NCBI GenBank assembly: GCA_021730635.1
Contig: JAJNNC010000011.1
Location: 186,001 to 250,000, forward strand
DNA: 64,000 nt
DNA from: Catalimonadaceae bacterium JC749
Lineage (GTDB): Bacteria; Bacteroidota; Bacteroidia; Cytophagales; Cyclobacteriaceae
Direction: 5' to 3'
The notes under the pieces were generated by a model that was not told the DNA's origin, made no database searches, and saw nothing but the letters and a program-made list of their open reading frames with translations. This document shows positions 51,652 through 60,718 of the stretch, in pieces. Numbering within the stretch: position 1 is the first letter of the stretch; each line of letters opens with the position of its first letter. The position numbers and the translations under genes are program-made.

Positions 51652-52009
51652 AATATGGGTTGTCAATGCCATACCTCCCGTTGATAAAGGCCTTTTCTTG
51701 CACGAGGGTACTCTCGCTTCCATGAAGACCCGATTGTACCCCTGTTAGGAAAGAAGTACTTTTCTTATTCCCTCATTTGATGGTGGAGCTTCGCCCGGTA
51801 CTTCCATAAACGCACCCTTGCCGCTTCTTTTTCAGCAGATTTCCCTATCCTGTCTGGCCCACAGGAGTATACCGGGATTGGAAGAGTAACCGTAATTTAA
51901 TAACTTATTGGCAGATTGAAAGCGTAGTGCCTTCCAAACGGCTATTGCCACCCTTAAAAAGGTTAATGAATGAAAATTCCGGAGTAGCATTGCCGAAACC
52001 ATATAACCT
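51652..52009. other. 358-base gap with a possible gene remnant on the minus strand
   Basis: No intact gene. On the minus strand a frame without start codon from about 51893 to a TAA at 51768 encodes a basic amphipathic helix, EKEAARVRLWKYRAKLHHQM, that looks like the end of a real protein. It could be the relic of a lost gene or chance. The cyclase-ATPase promoter should lie near the right end. Confidence 0.3.
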
Positions 52010-54781
52010 ATGAAACCAGAGCTTCACAAAAGGTTAGTAGCCATCATGTTTACCGATATGGTGGGTTATACCGCAATGATGCAGCAGGACGAGAAAACAG
52101 CGCTTCAAAAAAGAAAACGTCACCGGGAAGTCTTTGAACAACAACATCAGCAGTTCCATGGAGAAATCATTCAGTATTTTGGTGATGGCACTTTGAGTAT
52201 CTTTTCCAACTCCTATGATGCCGTTGGGTGTGCCGTAGCCATGCAAAAAGCCCTGCAGGCTCCTGTCAGGGTACCCTTGCGGATTGGTATTCATACCGGA
52301 AATGTAATGAGCGACAAAGACGCATTGATTGGGGATGCTGTTAACATTGCTTCCCGTATTGAATCTTTCTCCCCTGTGAACGGGGTCTTGATTTCCGATA
52401 TGGTTCAGGATCAGCTTAAAAACCAGACCCAATGGAAGTTTGTGACTTTGGGCAAATTCCAGTTGAAGAATGTAGAACGCCCCTTTGAACTCTACGCTGT
52501 GTCAGCAGAAGGACTGGTAGTCCCTGATGCTCATTTTTTGCAGGGTAAAGGTCAGAAGATGGCCACACTTAAAGGTAGACTTCCTGTTCCTGCCACCCCT
52601 ATTCTGGGAAGAGAAAAAGAAACAACAGCGCTGATCAGACTGATCCATACCAACCAGGTCATCACTATAACGGGTCCGGGGGGGATGGGCAAAACCAGAT
52701 TATCGGTGGAAATAGGCAATCAACTGAAATCAGAATTCCAGGATGGGATCGCTTTCATTTCCCTGTCTACACTCACCGATGCCGCGGAGGTCATGCCCAG
52801 GATCGCCACTACCTTGGATATCAAAGATGCCCAGGGGCGGAAACCCATCGAAGGCATTGTTGCCCTCATTTCCGACAAAAAGGCCTTACTGATTCTTGAT
52901 AATCTGGAACAGGTCATTGAGGCGGCACAGGATATCGCCGATTTGGCAGCTCAATGTCCTCACCTGAAAATTCTTTGTACCAGCCGTACTCCCTTAAAGA
53001 TAAAGGCAGAACAGGAATATGCGCTGCATCCGCTCCCTCTTCCGTCGGGTCCGGACATAGATACGCTCATGCACTACCCTGCCATTGAACTCTTTGTCAG
53101 CCGGGCACAAAAAGCCAATCCGGATTTCATGTTGACGGGGGATAATGCCAAAACGGTGGTAGAAATCTGCCGCCGGATCGACGGCCTGCCCTTGGCGCTG
53201 GAGCTTGCTGCGGCCCGTATCCGTATCCTGCCTCCCGGTACCTTACTGACCCGGCTGAGTCAGGCCCTCAATGTTCTTACCACAGGACCCAAAGACCTGC
53301 CCATCAGGCATCAGACCCTTCGGGCGACCATAGGTTGGAGCCACTCTTTGCTGAAAGAGGCTGAGCAGCGGCTCTTTCGAAGGCTGGCTGTCTTTGCCGG
53401 TGGTTTTACCCTGGAAGCCATTGAAAAAGTTTGTTATGAAGAGGAGGAAGCAGCCTATGACGCACTAGATGAATTAGAGTCCATGGTAGACAAAGGTCTG
53501 GTGGAAAATGTGGAGGGAGGACACCGGTTCAGCTTATTGCAAACAATTAAAGACTTCGCCCTGGAGCAATTAAAAGCTGCCGGTGAGACCGATCTGCTTT
53601 TTCAGCAACATGCTGCCTACTATTATGAACTTTCCCAAAAGATTAACGAAGGAATGCAGGGTGGGCAACAGATAGCCTATATCAGGCAGGGAGTCAGGGA
53701 GATGGCTAACTTTCAGGCGGCATTGGATTATTTGTTGAAACAAGCAAAGGCAGGTGATGAAAAAGCCCGGGAGACAGGGATGGATATGTGCGGAGAACTA
53801 TCCATGTTTTGGCACATCCGGGGGTACAACGTAAGTATCAGAAACTATGTGCATGCCTTGCTGGAAACGGCTGACCTTGAAAAGCCCAGCCTTGGGAAAT
53901 GTAAGGCTATAGGCACCCTGGGAGGCATTTATTGGACATTGGGCGATTTCGAACAAGGAAAAAAATATTCAATACAATATTATGCTATCGCTGAGCAGCT
54001 AAACCATACAATAGAATTGCTCAAAGCGGGTACCTTCCTCTCTTTTGTATACATATTTTCAGATATCACACTGGCAAAAAAATATTCAGACGCGGCGGTA
54101 GCCCGAGCCCGGGAAACCAATATAGATTACTGGCTGGCCTGGACCCTTTGGAGCAATGGCCTCCTGCATCTGACCAATAGCGATTTCACAAAAGCCAAGG
54201 AAAGATTGCTGGAGGCATACGAACTGATCAAAAGATTGGGAGAAAATGAAGTGAAAGGAACTGTGATCAGCAGCCTCGCTATGCTAGCGGTCATTGAGGG
54301 AGAACAGGATACAGCCATTGAATTACTTCATCAATCCTTAGGTGTTTTCGAGGCAGTCGGATCAAGACCGGAGGAAGCCCGTGTCCTCAATGAATTATCC
54401 TGGGTCTATCTGGAAAAGCGTCACACTGAAGTAGCCAGGAAATATTTTCTGGGCTCCATTCAGGCCTACCGGGAAGTAGGCAGCATGAGGGGAGTGGGTT
54501 CGTCTGTGCTGGGGCTGGCATCCATCGAAGCCGTCCAAGGGCGTGCCCAAAAGGCCATCGAGATGGCCGCTGCTGCCGAACATTTCGCAGCACAGGAAGG
54601 GATCGTCAACAGGATGTATGCTGACACTAATCTGGGGGCGCTATACATTGATCCAGCCAGGAAAGAACTGTCGGGCGTTGACATTGAAAATGCAGAAAAA
54701 GCAGGCAGGGCACTTTCCCTGAAAGAAGTATTGCAAATGGCGGAAGACCAACCGGTTTGGGTTGAGCAAAAAATGCTCTGA
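52010..54781 (+). CDS. Nucleotidyl cyclase-STAND ATPase-TPR signalling protein
   Basis: A 923-residue protein. Residues about 8-168 are a class III nucleotidyl cyclase: metal Asp in IMFTDMVGYTAMM and in QYFGDGTLSIF, and the transition-state Asn and Arg in IGDAVNIASRIES. The base-selecting Lys that should precede the second Asp is Gln (Q-Y-F-G-D), and the partner residue seven before the Asn is Ala. Residues about 190-480 are an NB-ARC/AfsR-type ATPase with P-loop GPGGMGKTRL near 222-231, LLILDNLEQV near 284-293 and GLPLALELAAARI near 390-402. The rest is helical TPR repeats (about 520-890). No membrane segment. Similar cyclase-ATPase proteins exist in mycobacteria; ligand and product are unknown. 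Confidence 0.87.
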   Translation: MKPELHKRLVAIMFTDMVGYTAMMQQDEKTALQKRKRHREVFEQQHQQFHGEIIQYFGDGTLSIFSNSYDAVGCAVAMQKALQAPVRVPLRIGIHTGNVMSDKDALIGDAVNIASRIESFSPVNGVLISDMVQDQLKNQTQWKFVTLGKFQLKNVERPFELYAVSAEGLVVPDAHFLQGKGQKMATLKGRLPVPATPILGREKETTALIRLIHTNQVITITGPGGMGKTRLSVEIGNQLKSEFQDGIAFISLSTLTDAAEVMPRIATTLDIKDAQGRKPIEGIVALISDKKALLILDNLEQVIEAAQDIADLAAQCPHLKILCTSRTPLKIKAEQEYALHPLPLPSGPDIDTLMHYPAIELFVSRAQKANPDFMLTGDNAKTVVEICRRIDGLPLALELAAARIRILPPGTLLTRLSQALNVLTTGPKDLPIRHQTLRATIGWSHSLLKEAEQRLFRRLAVFAGGFTLEAIEKVCYEEEEAAYDALDELESMVDKGLVENVEGGHRFSLLQTIKDFALEQLKAAGETDLLFQQHAAYYYELSQKINEGMQGGQQIAYIRQGVREMANFQAALDYLLKQAKAGDEKARETGMDMCGELSMFWHIRGYNVSIRNYVHALLETADLEKPSLGKCKAIGTLGGIYWTLGDFEQGKKYSIQYYAIAEQLNHTIELLKAGTFLSFVYIFSDITLAKKYSDAAVARARETNIDYWLAWTLWSNGLLHLTNSDFTKAKERLLEAYELIKRLGENEVKGTVISSLAMLAVIEGEQDTAIELLHQSLGVFEAVGSRPEEARVLNELSWVYLEKRHTEVARKYFLGSIQAYREVGSMRGVGSSVLGLASIEAVQGRAQKAIEMAAAAEHFAAQEGIVNRMYADTNLGALYIDPARKELSGVDIENAEKAGRALSLKEVLQMAEDQPVWVEQKML

Positions 54782-54808
54782 TCATAAAAGCTGTCAGGCA
54801 TCTTTATC

Positions 54809-54826
54809 ATACCGGTTTTACGGTAT
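54809..54826 (+). repeat. Small hairpin after the cyclase-ATPase gene
   Basis: ATACCG at 54809-54814 pairs with CGGTAT at 54821-54826 over a six-base loop. There is no T run; it may aid the terminator that follows. Confidence 0.4.
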
Positions 54827-54832
54827 TGGGGC

Positions 54833-54869
54833 AAAAAAAAGGACAAGCTCCTTTTCTGTAAGCTTGTCC
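54833..54869 (-). terminator. Hairpin terminator for the molybdopterin subunit gene
   Basis: GGACAAGCT at 54841-54849 pairs perfectly with AGCTTGTCC at 54861-54869. Eight A at 54833-54840 become the T run on the minus strand, so the signal serves the minus-strand oxidoreductase genes. Confidence 0.88.
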
Positions 54870-54900
54870 ATGAGGCATACCAAAGTATCTGTGAAGTAGG

Positions 54901-57102
54901 CTAACCCATCACAATATCTTTCTGAACGAAAGGCTGGTTATACAGGCGGTTACCTGTAGCCTTGTACAAAGCGTTGGCCAGTGCGCCTACGATGGGAGGC
55001 AGCGCGGGTTCACCCAGGCCTGTTGGGTCCACACCATTCTCTACAAAGAAACTTTCAACTTCAATGGGAGCTTCGTTGTTCCGGATCAGGTGGTACTTGT
55101 CAAAGTTACGTTGGTCAGGCGCCCCATTGGTAAAAGTAAGGGCACCGTACATGGCATGGCCAATACCATCGACAATGCCGCCTTCTATTTGGTTATGGGC
55201 GCCTTCCGGATTGACCACAATCCCACAATCCACGGCACACCACACCTTCTGTACCTTTGGTTTTCCGCTTTCCATGACCACATCTACTACCTGGGCTACA
55301 TACGAATTATGGCAGTAATAGGCAGAAACGCCACGATGCACGCCGGGAAGCTCCTGGCCCCAGCCGGATTTTTCTTTCACCAGTTTCAAAACGCCCGCAT
55401 ATCGTTCCGGATCATAGTCATTCTCCTTACCCGCCGGATCGCCCACCGGATTGTTGATGACCTTTTCAAACAAGGCTAACCTGAATTCGATGGGATCTTT
55501 TCCGGCGGCTTCGGCTACTTCATCCAGGAAGGATTGCTCGGCACCCGCCACAAAGTTGGAGCGGGGCGCCCGCCAGGCACCGGTAGAGACATTGGATTCT
55601 ACCGTTATGTTTTCCGCCAGGTAATGATCGACGGTTCCTGCCGGAAAGCGATCAGGAAAGACGGGGCCTTCATTGATACCCGCCCCCTTCACGTGAAAAC
55701 CGACTAGTTCGTTATTTTTGTCAAGGGCAGCCCGGTAGGTCATTTTATAGGCCGGGCGATAGGTGCCCTGTGTCATGTCATCTTCCCGGGTGTAGATGAG
55801 TTTGATAGGAGCGTTCAATTTTTTCGAGATGGCGGCAGCTTCCAGCCCAAAATTTCCATAAAGCCTACGGCCAAAACCGCCTCCCATGCGGGTCATATCT
55901 ACCGTGACCTTGTCTTCGGGAAGTCCCAGCAGATCGGCAGCACTTTTTCGCAGGTTTTCAGGCGTCTGAATCGGCCCGATGAGTTCAGCTTTTTCAGCGG
56001 TCACATGGGCGAAAAAGTTCATGGGCTCCATCGTATTATGGGGCAAAAAGGGCGCACTGTACGTTTTCTCTATGACTTTCGCGGCATCTCTGAAGGCTTC
56101 TTCCGGATTACCGTCTTTTCTGTCAGGTTCTTCGGCTCCTTTGGCCAGCGCCTGTTCCAGTGCCAGGTTATGATCCTGAGAATTTTCCACCGGTGTTTCC
56201 TGTTCCCAGTTCACAGTCAATGCTTTTTTAGCTTTCATCACCTGCCAGGTCGTTTCTCCCACAACAGCTATCAATTCCGGGAAAGCATTGGTATCTGACC
56301 ATTCTTTTTCTGCAGGGGCCGTTTGTACTTTAAAAACGTCTCTGATGCCGGGCATAGACTTCACTTTAGCGGCATCAAAGTCTTTGATCTTCATGCCGAA
56401 GGCAGGGGGATGAACGATCATGGCGATCAGCATACCTTCCCGTTTGAAATCCAGGCCGAATAAGGGTTGTCCGCTGACGATTTTAGGACCGTCCACATTT
56501 TTGGTGGCCTTCCCGATGATGGTAAAATCTTTCGGGTCTTTCAGCTCGATTTCTTCCGGAACCTCTATGTTTGCTGCACGGGTAGCGATTTCTCCATAGC
56601 TGATGGATTTCTTCGACTTGGCATGGGAAATTTTACCTCCCTCGGTGGTCAGTTCACCGACCGGAACCTTCCATTCCTGGGCGGCCGCTTCCAGAAGCAT
56701 TCTGCGGGCAGTGGCCCCGGCCATACGCAGGCTTTCCCATCCTTGCCGGATAGACTGACTGCCCCCGGCCAGCTGTCGGGTAAACTTTTCGGTATTCAAG
56801 GGAGCTTGCTCTACGACCACATTCTTCCAGTCTACTCCCAACTCCTCTGCCACAATCATGGGCATGGCTGTTTTGACGTTCTGCCCGATTTCCGGGTTGG
56901 GCGACATGATCGTGACCGTACCTGTGTTATTGATCTTGATAAAAGCATTGATATCAAACCACTCTTTAGGTACGTTGGCCATTTCTTCTGTAGAAGGTTG
57001 GCAGGAAACCAACCAGTTAAAACCGATCACCAAGCCTCCGCCTGCGGCGGAAGATACTTTCAGGAAAGATCTTCTGTTATATTTTGTTTTTATTAAAGTC
57101 AT
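54901..57102 (-). CDS. Xanthine-dehydrogenase-family molybdopterin-binding subunit
   Basis: A 733-residue large subunit of the isoquinoline 1-oxidoreductase (IorB) type. Seen: a twin-arginine leader YNRRSFLKVSSAAGGGLVIG, two repeats of the substrate/cofactor domain, GGSQSIRQGWESLRMAGATA near 113-132 and TRMGGGFGRRLYGNFGLEAA near 403-422 (molybdopterin binding), STGAWRAPRSNF near 512-523, and the active-site Glu in GLGEPALPP near 691-699. The family hydroxylates N-heterocycles or oxidises aldehydes in the periplasm, passing electrons through the 2Fe-2S subunit to cytochromes. The gene follows the 2Fe-2S gene by 18 bases. Confidence 0.92.
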   Translation of the reverse strand: MTLIKTKYNRRSFLKVSSAAGGGLVIGFNWLVSCQPSTEEMANVPKEWFDINAFIKINNTGTVTIMSPNPEIGQNVKTAMPMIVAEELGVDWKNVVVEQAPLNTEKFTRQLAGGSQSIRQGWESLRMAGATARRMLLEAAAQEWKVPVGELTTEGGKISHAKSKKSISYGEIATRAANIEVPEEIELKDPKDFTIIGKATKNVDGPKIVSGQPLFGLDFKREGMLIAMIVHPPAFGMKIKDFDAAKVKSMPGIRDVFKVQTAPAEKEWSDTNAFPELIAVVGETTWQVMKAKKALTVNWEQETPVENSQDHNLALEQALAKGAEEPDRKDGNPEEAFRDAAKVIEKTYSAPFLPHNTMEPMNFFAHVTAEKAELIGPIQTPENLRKSAADLLGLPEDKVTVDMTRMGGGFGRRLYGNFGLEAAAISKKLNAPIKLIYTREDDMTQGTYRPAYKMTYRAALDKNNELVGFHVKGAGINEGPVFPDRFPAGTVDHYLAENITVESNVSTGAWRAPRSNFVAGAEQSFLDEVAEAAGKDPIEFRLALFEKVINNPVGDPAGKENDYDPERYAGVLKLVKEKSGWGQELPGVHRGVSAYYCHNSYVAQVVDVVMESGKPKVQKVWCAVDCGIVVNPEGAHNQIEGGIVDGIGHAMYGALTFTNGAPDQRNFDKYHLIRNNEAPIEVESFFVENGVDPTGLGEPALPPIVGALANALYKATGNRLYNQPFVQKDIVMG

Positions 57103-57120
57103 TGTGCAGTGTTTAAGGGT

Positions 57121-57582
57121 TTAGCTCAACTTTTCTGAAGCAGTTTTGATAGCTGCTCTGATGCGTAAATACGTGCCACACCGGCAGATATTCCCATTCA
57201 TGGCACCCTCGATGTCTTTGTCAGAAGGGGTAGGGTTTTGAGAGAGCAGGGATGCTGCACTCATGATCTGCCCAGCCTGGCAATAGCCACATTGTGCCAC
57301 ATCATGCTCCAGCCATGCTGTCTGCACAGGATGATCGCCCTTTTCTGACAAACCCTCAATCGTTGTAATCTGAGATTCGCCTATGTTGCTGACAGGAAGC
57401 GAACAAGAACGAACGGCTGTGCCATTCAAATGTACCGTACAGGCACCGCATTGTGCGATACCACAGCCGAATTTCGTGCCTACTAAATCTAAATGATCCC
57501 GAAGAACCCATAGCAAAGGAGTATCCGGATCAGCATCTACCTGACGCTGTTGTCCGTTCACGTTGATAGTATAAGAAGCCAT
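57121..57582 (-). CDS. 2Fe-2S subunit of the molybdopterin oxidoreductase
   Basis: A 153-residue small subunit of the IorA type with two 2Fe-2S clusters. The plant-type cluster site is [16 protein letters not shown] near 40-55 with a further Cys in VRSCSLPV near 58-65, and the C-terminal helical cluster has [10 protein letters not shown] near 97-106 and [12 protein letters not shown] near 130-141. It has no leader of its own and would be carried out by the Tat signal of its partner. The ATG at 57582 is used; a TTG six bases earlier is unlikely. It carries electrons from the molybdenum centre. Confidence 0.95.
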   Translation of the reverse strand: MASYTINVNGQQRQVDADPDTPLLWVLRDHLDLVGTKFGCGIAQCGACTVHLNGTAVRSCSLPVSNIGESQITTIEGLSEKGDHPVQTAWLEHDVAQCGYCQAGQIMSAASLLSQNPTPSDKDIEGAMNGNICRCGTYLRIRAAIKTASEKLS

Positions 57583-58063
57583 AGTCAAAGTTTAAGTGCG
57601 CTTGGTTAAGATCCTAACTTACCAAATTTAGCGTTTGTATACGAATATCTCCGGTGAAAAATGCGTGAAGTTTGTGTGAAATGTCAAAATTAATGGAAAG
57701 TGAGGGTGATAGCCATTGCTGTTATGTACGCACAGGTGATGGTAAGATGGCGTGATCCTGGTGTTTATCTTGTAAATGATAAAAGAATTCGGTGAATACA
57801 GGATTACCCTATTTATTTTTCCAAAAGAGTATGTCACGCTCTCAGCCTTTGTTTCTGTTTTTACCCCGGGGTCATGAGGAAAAATGATACAAGTTGTGCA
57901 ACAGTTAGTGGCATGACTGAAAGGAAAATGCCTATCGGAATAGCGCTAAATAGCTGATCTGCAACGATATGCAAATTTTTTTTAATTTTTCTGATAAAAA
58001 CACTTGACCCTTACCTTACGTCATAGCTTACCTTTGTTGTGTCACTGTAATGCAGGTAGTATC
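57583..58063. promoter_or_regulatory. 481-base divergent region between oxidoreductase and MerR genes
   Basis: No gene is seen. CAAATTTA at 57623-57630 reads TAAATTTG on the minus strand and is a possible -7 box for the oxidoreductase genes, without a clear -33 partner. The MerR promoter at 58004-58036 is the other signal. Confidence 0.4.
58004..58036 (+). promoter_or_regulatory. Promoter of the MerR-type regulator gene
   Basis: TTG at 58004-58006 and TACCTTTG at 58029-58036 match the Bacteroidota -33 and -7 elements with 22 bases between them, longer than average as is typical for MerR-controlled promoters. The ATG follows at 58064. Self-regulation is likely by family habit. Confidence 0.55.
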
Positions 58064-58837
58064 ATGACAAATTATTCTGTAAAAAAATTAGCAAAATTGT
58101 CTGGTGTAAGCGTACGTACCCTACATCATTATGACAAGATAGGATTGCTGAAACCCTCTATCCGTACCGAGGCCAGGTACAGATTGTATGGAGAAAGGGA
58201 GCTGCTGAGGTTGCAACAGATACTTTTTTATAAGGAATTAGATTTTCCGCTAAAAGATATTTGTGAAATCCTCGACAATCCAGCATTCAGTGTGCTGGAA
58301 GCGCTTGAATCCCACAAAGTAGCCTTGCATGCTAAATTGGGCAGAATTAACCAGCTGCTTGTCACAGTAGACAAAACGATAAACCATCTTAAAAAAGGAG
58401 GCATTATGTTAAGACCAGAAGAACTTTATGAAGGATTAAACAAAGAGACAGCTGAAAAATATCGCCAGGAAGCCATGGACCAATATGGCCAGGAAGCGGT
58501 TGAAACATCAGAAAATGAATTAATGAAACTTGGCAAAACAGGGTTCGAGCAATTGAAAACCGAGTTAGCGCAGAGTGCTGCTACTTTGTTTTCCTTAAGG
58601 GAAGAAGACCCTGCCAGCGAGAAAGTACAAACCGAAATAGCTACCCACTACCACGTCATTCGTCAACTGTGGGGTACGGTTCATTCGCCCGATAAGCAAG
58701 CTGAGGCCTATGCAGGGCTAGGAAAACTTTATGTGAGCGATGAAAGATTTACGATGATGCATGGGAAGCCTCAGCCAGCCTTTGCTGATTTTCTAAGCAA
58801 GGCAATGGACTATTTTGCGAAAAATAACCTGCGTTAA
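58064..58837 (+). CDS. MerR-family regulator with TipAS effector domain
   Basis: A 257-residue regulator. Residues 1-75 are the MerR DNA-binding domain: YSVKKLAKLSGVSVRTLHHY near 4-23, DKIGLLKPS, then RYRLYGERELLRLQQILFYK near 38-57. A linking helix runs to about 115. The C-terminal part (about 130-255) is a TipAS-type domain, with EKYRQEAMDQYGQEA and later RQLWGTVHSPDKQAEAYAGL, YVSDERFTMMHG and FADFLSKAMDYF. In TipA this domain binds thiopeptides and other drugs, and MerR regulators then open the promoter. The ATG at 58064 is the first after the promoter. A 13-base hairpin follows the gene. Confidence 0.93.
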   Translation: MTNYSVKKLAKLSGVSVRTLHHYDKIGLLKPSIRTEARYRLYGERELLRLQQILFYKELDFPLKDICEILDNPAFSVLEALESHKVALHAKLGRINQLLVTVDKTINHLKKGGIMLRPEELYEGLNKETAEKYRQEAMDQYGQEAVETSENELMKLGKTGFEQLKTELAQSAATLFSLREEDPASEKVQTEIATHYHVIRQLWGTVHSPDKQAEAYAGLGKLYVSDERFTMMHGKPQPAFADFLSKAMDYFAKNNLR

Positions 58838-58840
58838 TTC

Positions 58841-58886
58841 AATAAATTGGGTGATCTCATCATATTCGCTGGGCACCCAATTTATT
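58841..58886. terminator. 13-base-pair inverted repeat after the MerR gene
   Basis: AATAAATTGGGTG at 58841-58853 pairs perfectly with CACCCAATTTATT at 58874-58886 across a 20-base loop. It lies directly after the stop codon and ends in TTTATTT, so it probably terminates the regulator transcript. Confidence 0.7.
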
Positions 58887-59044
58887 TCAGTTCAGTTTTC
58901 AATGCAAACTGCTGACATAAGGCTATCCCTTTACGAAAAAGAGATGAAGCTTTTTAATTGCAACGGAATGAAAAAAATGAAATTTTCTGTCCTCATCCTG
59001 AACATTCGATCGTCATGAGAATGAAACAACAAATTCAATAAACT

Positions 59045-59380
59045 ATGAAAGAATTCGTATTAATTTTCAGACACAGCAACAAGTCCGACAGTAAGCCGTC
59101 GCCTGAACAAATGCAGGAAAGAATGAACTGGTTAGGGAGTATTGCAGCGCAAAACAAGCTGGCCGACAAAGGAAATACCCTGTCTTTAACCAATGCCAAA
59201 ATAGTGAAGCCCGATCATGTCATAACAGATGGGCCTTACACGGAAATCAAGGAGTTTATCAGTGGTTATATGGTTGTAAAAACCGAAACCATAGAGGAAG
59301 CCCTGGAACTGGCAAAAGGCAACCCTATCTTCAAGATGGGAGGCAATGTGGAAGTAAGAGAAGTGGTAAAACCTGTCTGA
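59045..59380 (+). CDS. YciI-family (DGPF) protein
   Basis: A 111-residue single-domain protein of the YciI/DGPF type. Seen: the opening strand MKEFVLIFRHSN, a helix PEQMQERMNWLGSIAAQNKL, the family tag VITDGPYTEIKEFISGYMVV near 60-79 (DGPF is DGPY here) and EEALELAKGNPIFKMGGNVEVREV. Such proteins often lie beside ECF42 sigma factors, where they may act as partners or targets, and some have weak hydrolase activity. The sigma factor gene starts 36 bases downstream, so the two are very likely one operon. Confidence 0.9.
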   Translation: MKEFVLIFRHSNKSDSKPSPEQMQERMNWLGSIAAQNKLADKGNTLSLTNAKIVKPDHVITDGPYTEIKEFISGYMVVKTETIEEALELAKGNPIFKMGGNVEVREVVKPV

Positions 59381-59416
59381 GAGCCAGAAGTCGTGAAGAG
59401 ATAACCGCTGATACGC

Positions 59417-60676
59417 ATGGTAGAAAAAGCCAGATCATACAACGAGCTTTTACCTCACCTGTTTAGGTTAGAATATGCCAAGATGACGGCTGTCTTGTGT
59501 CGTCATTTTGGTTTGAAGCACATCGAACTCGCAGAAGACATTGTCAGCGACACGTTTTTGAAAGCCACAGAAACTTGGGGCATTGATGGCCTGCCTGAAA
59601 ACCCAACGGCCTGGCTGTATGCAGTGGCGAAAAATAAAGCTAAAGACTACCTCAAACGACAAACCCTTTATGAGACACAAATCAAAAGAGGGATCAGAAA
59701 GGATAAGTTTCAGCCGGAGCAGGATTATGATTTTACACAACAAACCATTGCCGACAGCCAATTGGCCATGATCTTCGCTGTTTGTAATCCCATCAACTCC
59801 CCGGAAGCCCAAATCTGTCTGGCCCTTCAAATTCTTTGCGGGTTCAGTGTAGAAGAAATAGCCAATGCTTTTCTCACTAAAACAGAAACCATCAAAAAAA
59901 GACTACAGAGGGCAAGGAAAAATCTTCGCAACGATAAGTTTCAAATAAAGGTATTACAGCAAGCCAACCTGGCATCAGGACTGGATACGGTGTTGAAGAC
60001 CTTGTACCTGTTGTTTAATGAAGGCTATCTTTCTAAATCTGATGATCATTTCATCCGGAAAGAACTTTGTTCGGAAGCCCTCAGACTGATGTTGATGCTG
60101 ACGGAAAACCCATTGACGAATACGACACAAACTAACGCCTTGCTTGCTTTGATGTGTTTTCAAAGCTCCAGACTTGAAGCAAGGGTCAATGAGAAGGGGG
60201 AAGCTATTCTTTATGAACAGCAGAACAGAAGTTTGTGGAGCCGGGAACTCATTAATAAAGGTAATATTTATTTGGTTAATGCCTGTGAAGGCAATGAGAT
60301 TTCAAAATACCACCTGGAAGCAGCGATTGCTTATTGGCATACAACCCCTACAGACAGCCATCGGTGGGAGCGTATTTTACAGCTATACAATCAGCTCATC
60401 CTGATAGAATATTCTCCCATGACAGCCTTGAATAGGGCATTTGCTTTTGCAAAAGTATATGGAAATGAACAAGCTATCAAAGAAGCAGAAAAACTAGACC
60501 TGCCTGAAAATAGTCATTACCATTCCCTCCTTGGATATCTGTATACAACCATGAATGCCGACAAAGCAGTAGCACATTATACCAAAGCTGTAAACCTGAC
60601 AAAATCTTTATCTGAAAAGAAAACCTTAAAGAGAGAAATAGAACGTCTCAAAGAAATCTGCTGCTGTAGGGCATAA
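59417..60676 (+). CDS. ECF42-type RNA polymerase sigma factor with TPR tail
   Basis: A 419-residue sigma factor. Region 2 spans about 10-90 (HFGLKHIELAEDIVSDTFLK and ENPTAWLYAVAKNKAKDYLK), region 4 about 125-180 (CGFSVEEIANAFLTKTETIK and KRLQRARKNLR), and the last 230 residues form helical TPR-like repeats (LDTVLKTLYLLFNEGYLSKS, YNQLILIEYSPMTALNRAFA, YHSLLGYLYTTMNADKAVAH). This long C-terminal extension marks the ECF42 group, which has no anti-sigma gene and is controlled through its tail and partnered with DGPF proteins. The upstream neighbour is such a protein. The ATG at 59417 follows it by 36 bases. It is cytoplasmic. Confidence 0.93.
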   Translation: MVEKARSYNELLPHLFRLEYAKMTAVLCRHFGLKHIELAEDIVSDTFLKATETWGIDGLPENPTAWLYAVAKNKAKDYLKRQTLYETQIKRGIRKDKFQPEQDYDFTQQTIADSQLAMIFAVCNPINSPEAQICLALQILCGFSVEEIANAFLTKTETIKKRLQRARKNLRNDKFQIKVLQQANLASGLDTVLKTLYLLFNEGYLSKSDDHFIRKELCSEALRLMLMLTENPLTNTTQTNALLALMCFQSSRLEARVNEKGEAILYEQQNRSLWSRELINKGNIYLVNACEGNEISKYHLEAAIAYWHTTPTDSHRWERILQLYNQLILIEYSPMTALNRAFAFAKVYGNEQAIKEAEKLDLPENSHYHSLLGYLYTTMNADKAVAHYTKAVNLTKSLSEKKTLKREIERLKEICCCRA

Positions 60677-60718
60677 ACGATAGAGTGTCATCTGGAGAAA
60701 TTTCAAAATCCTTAGCTT

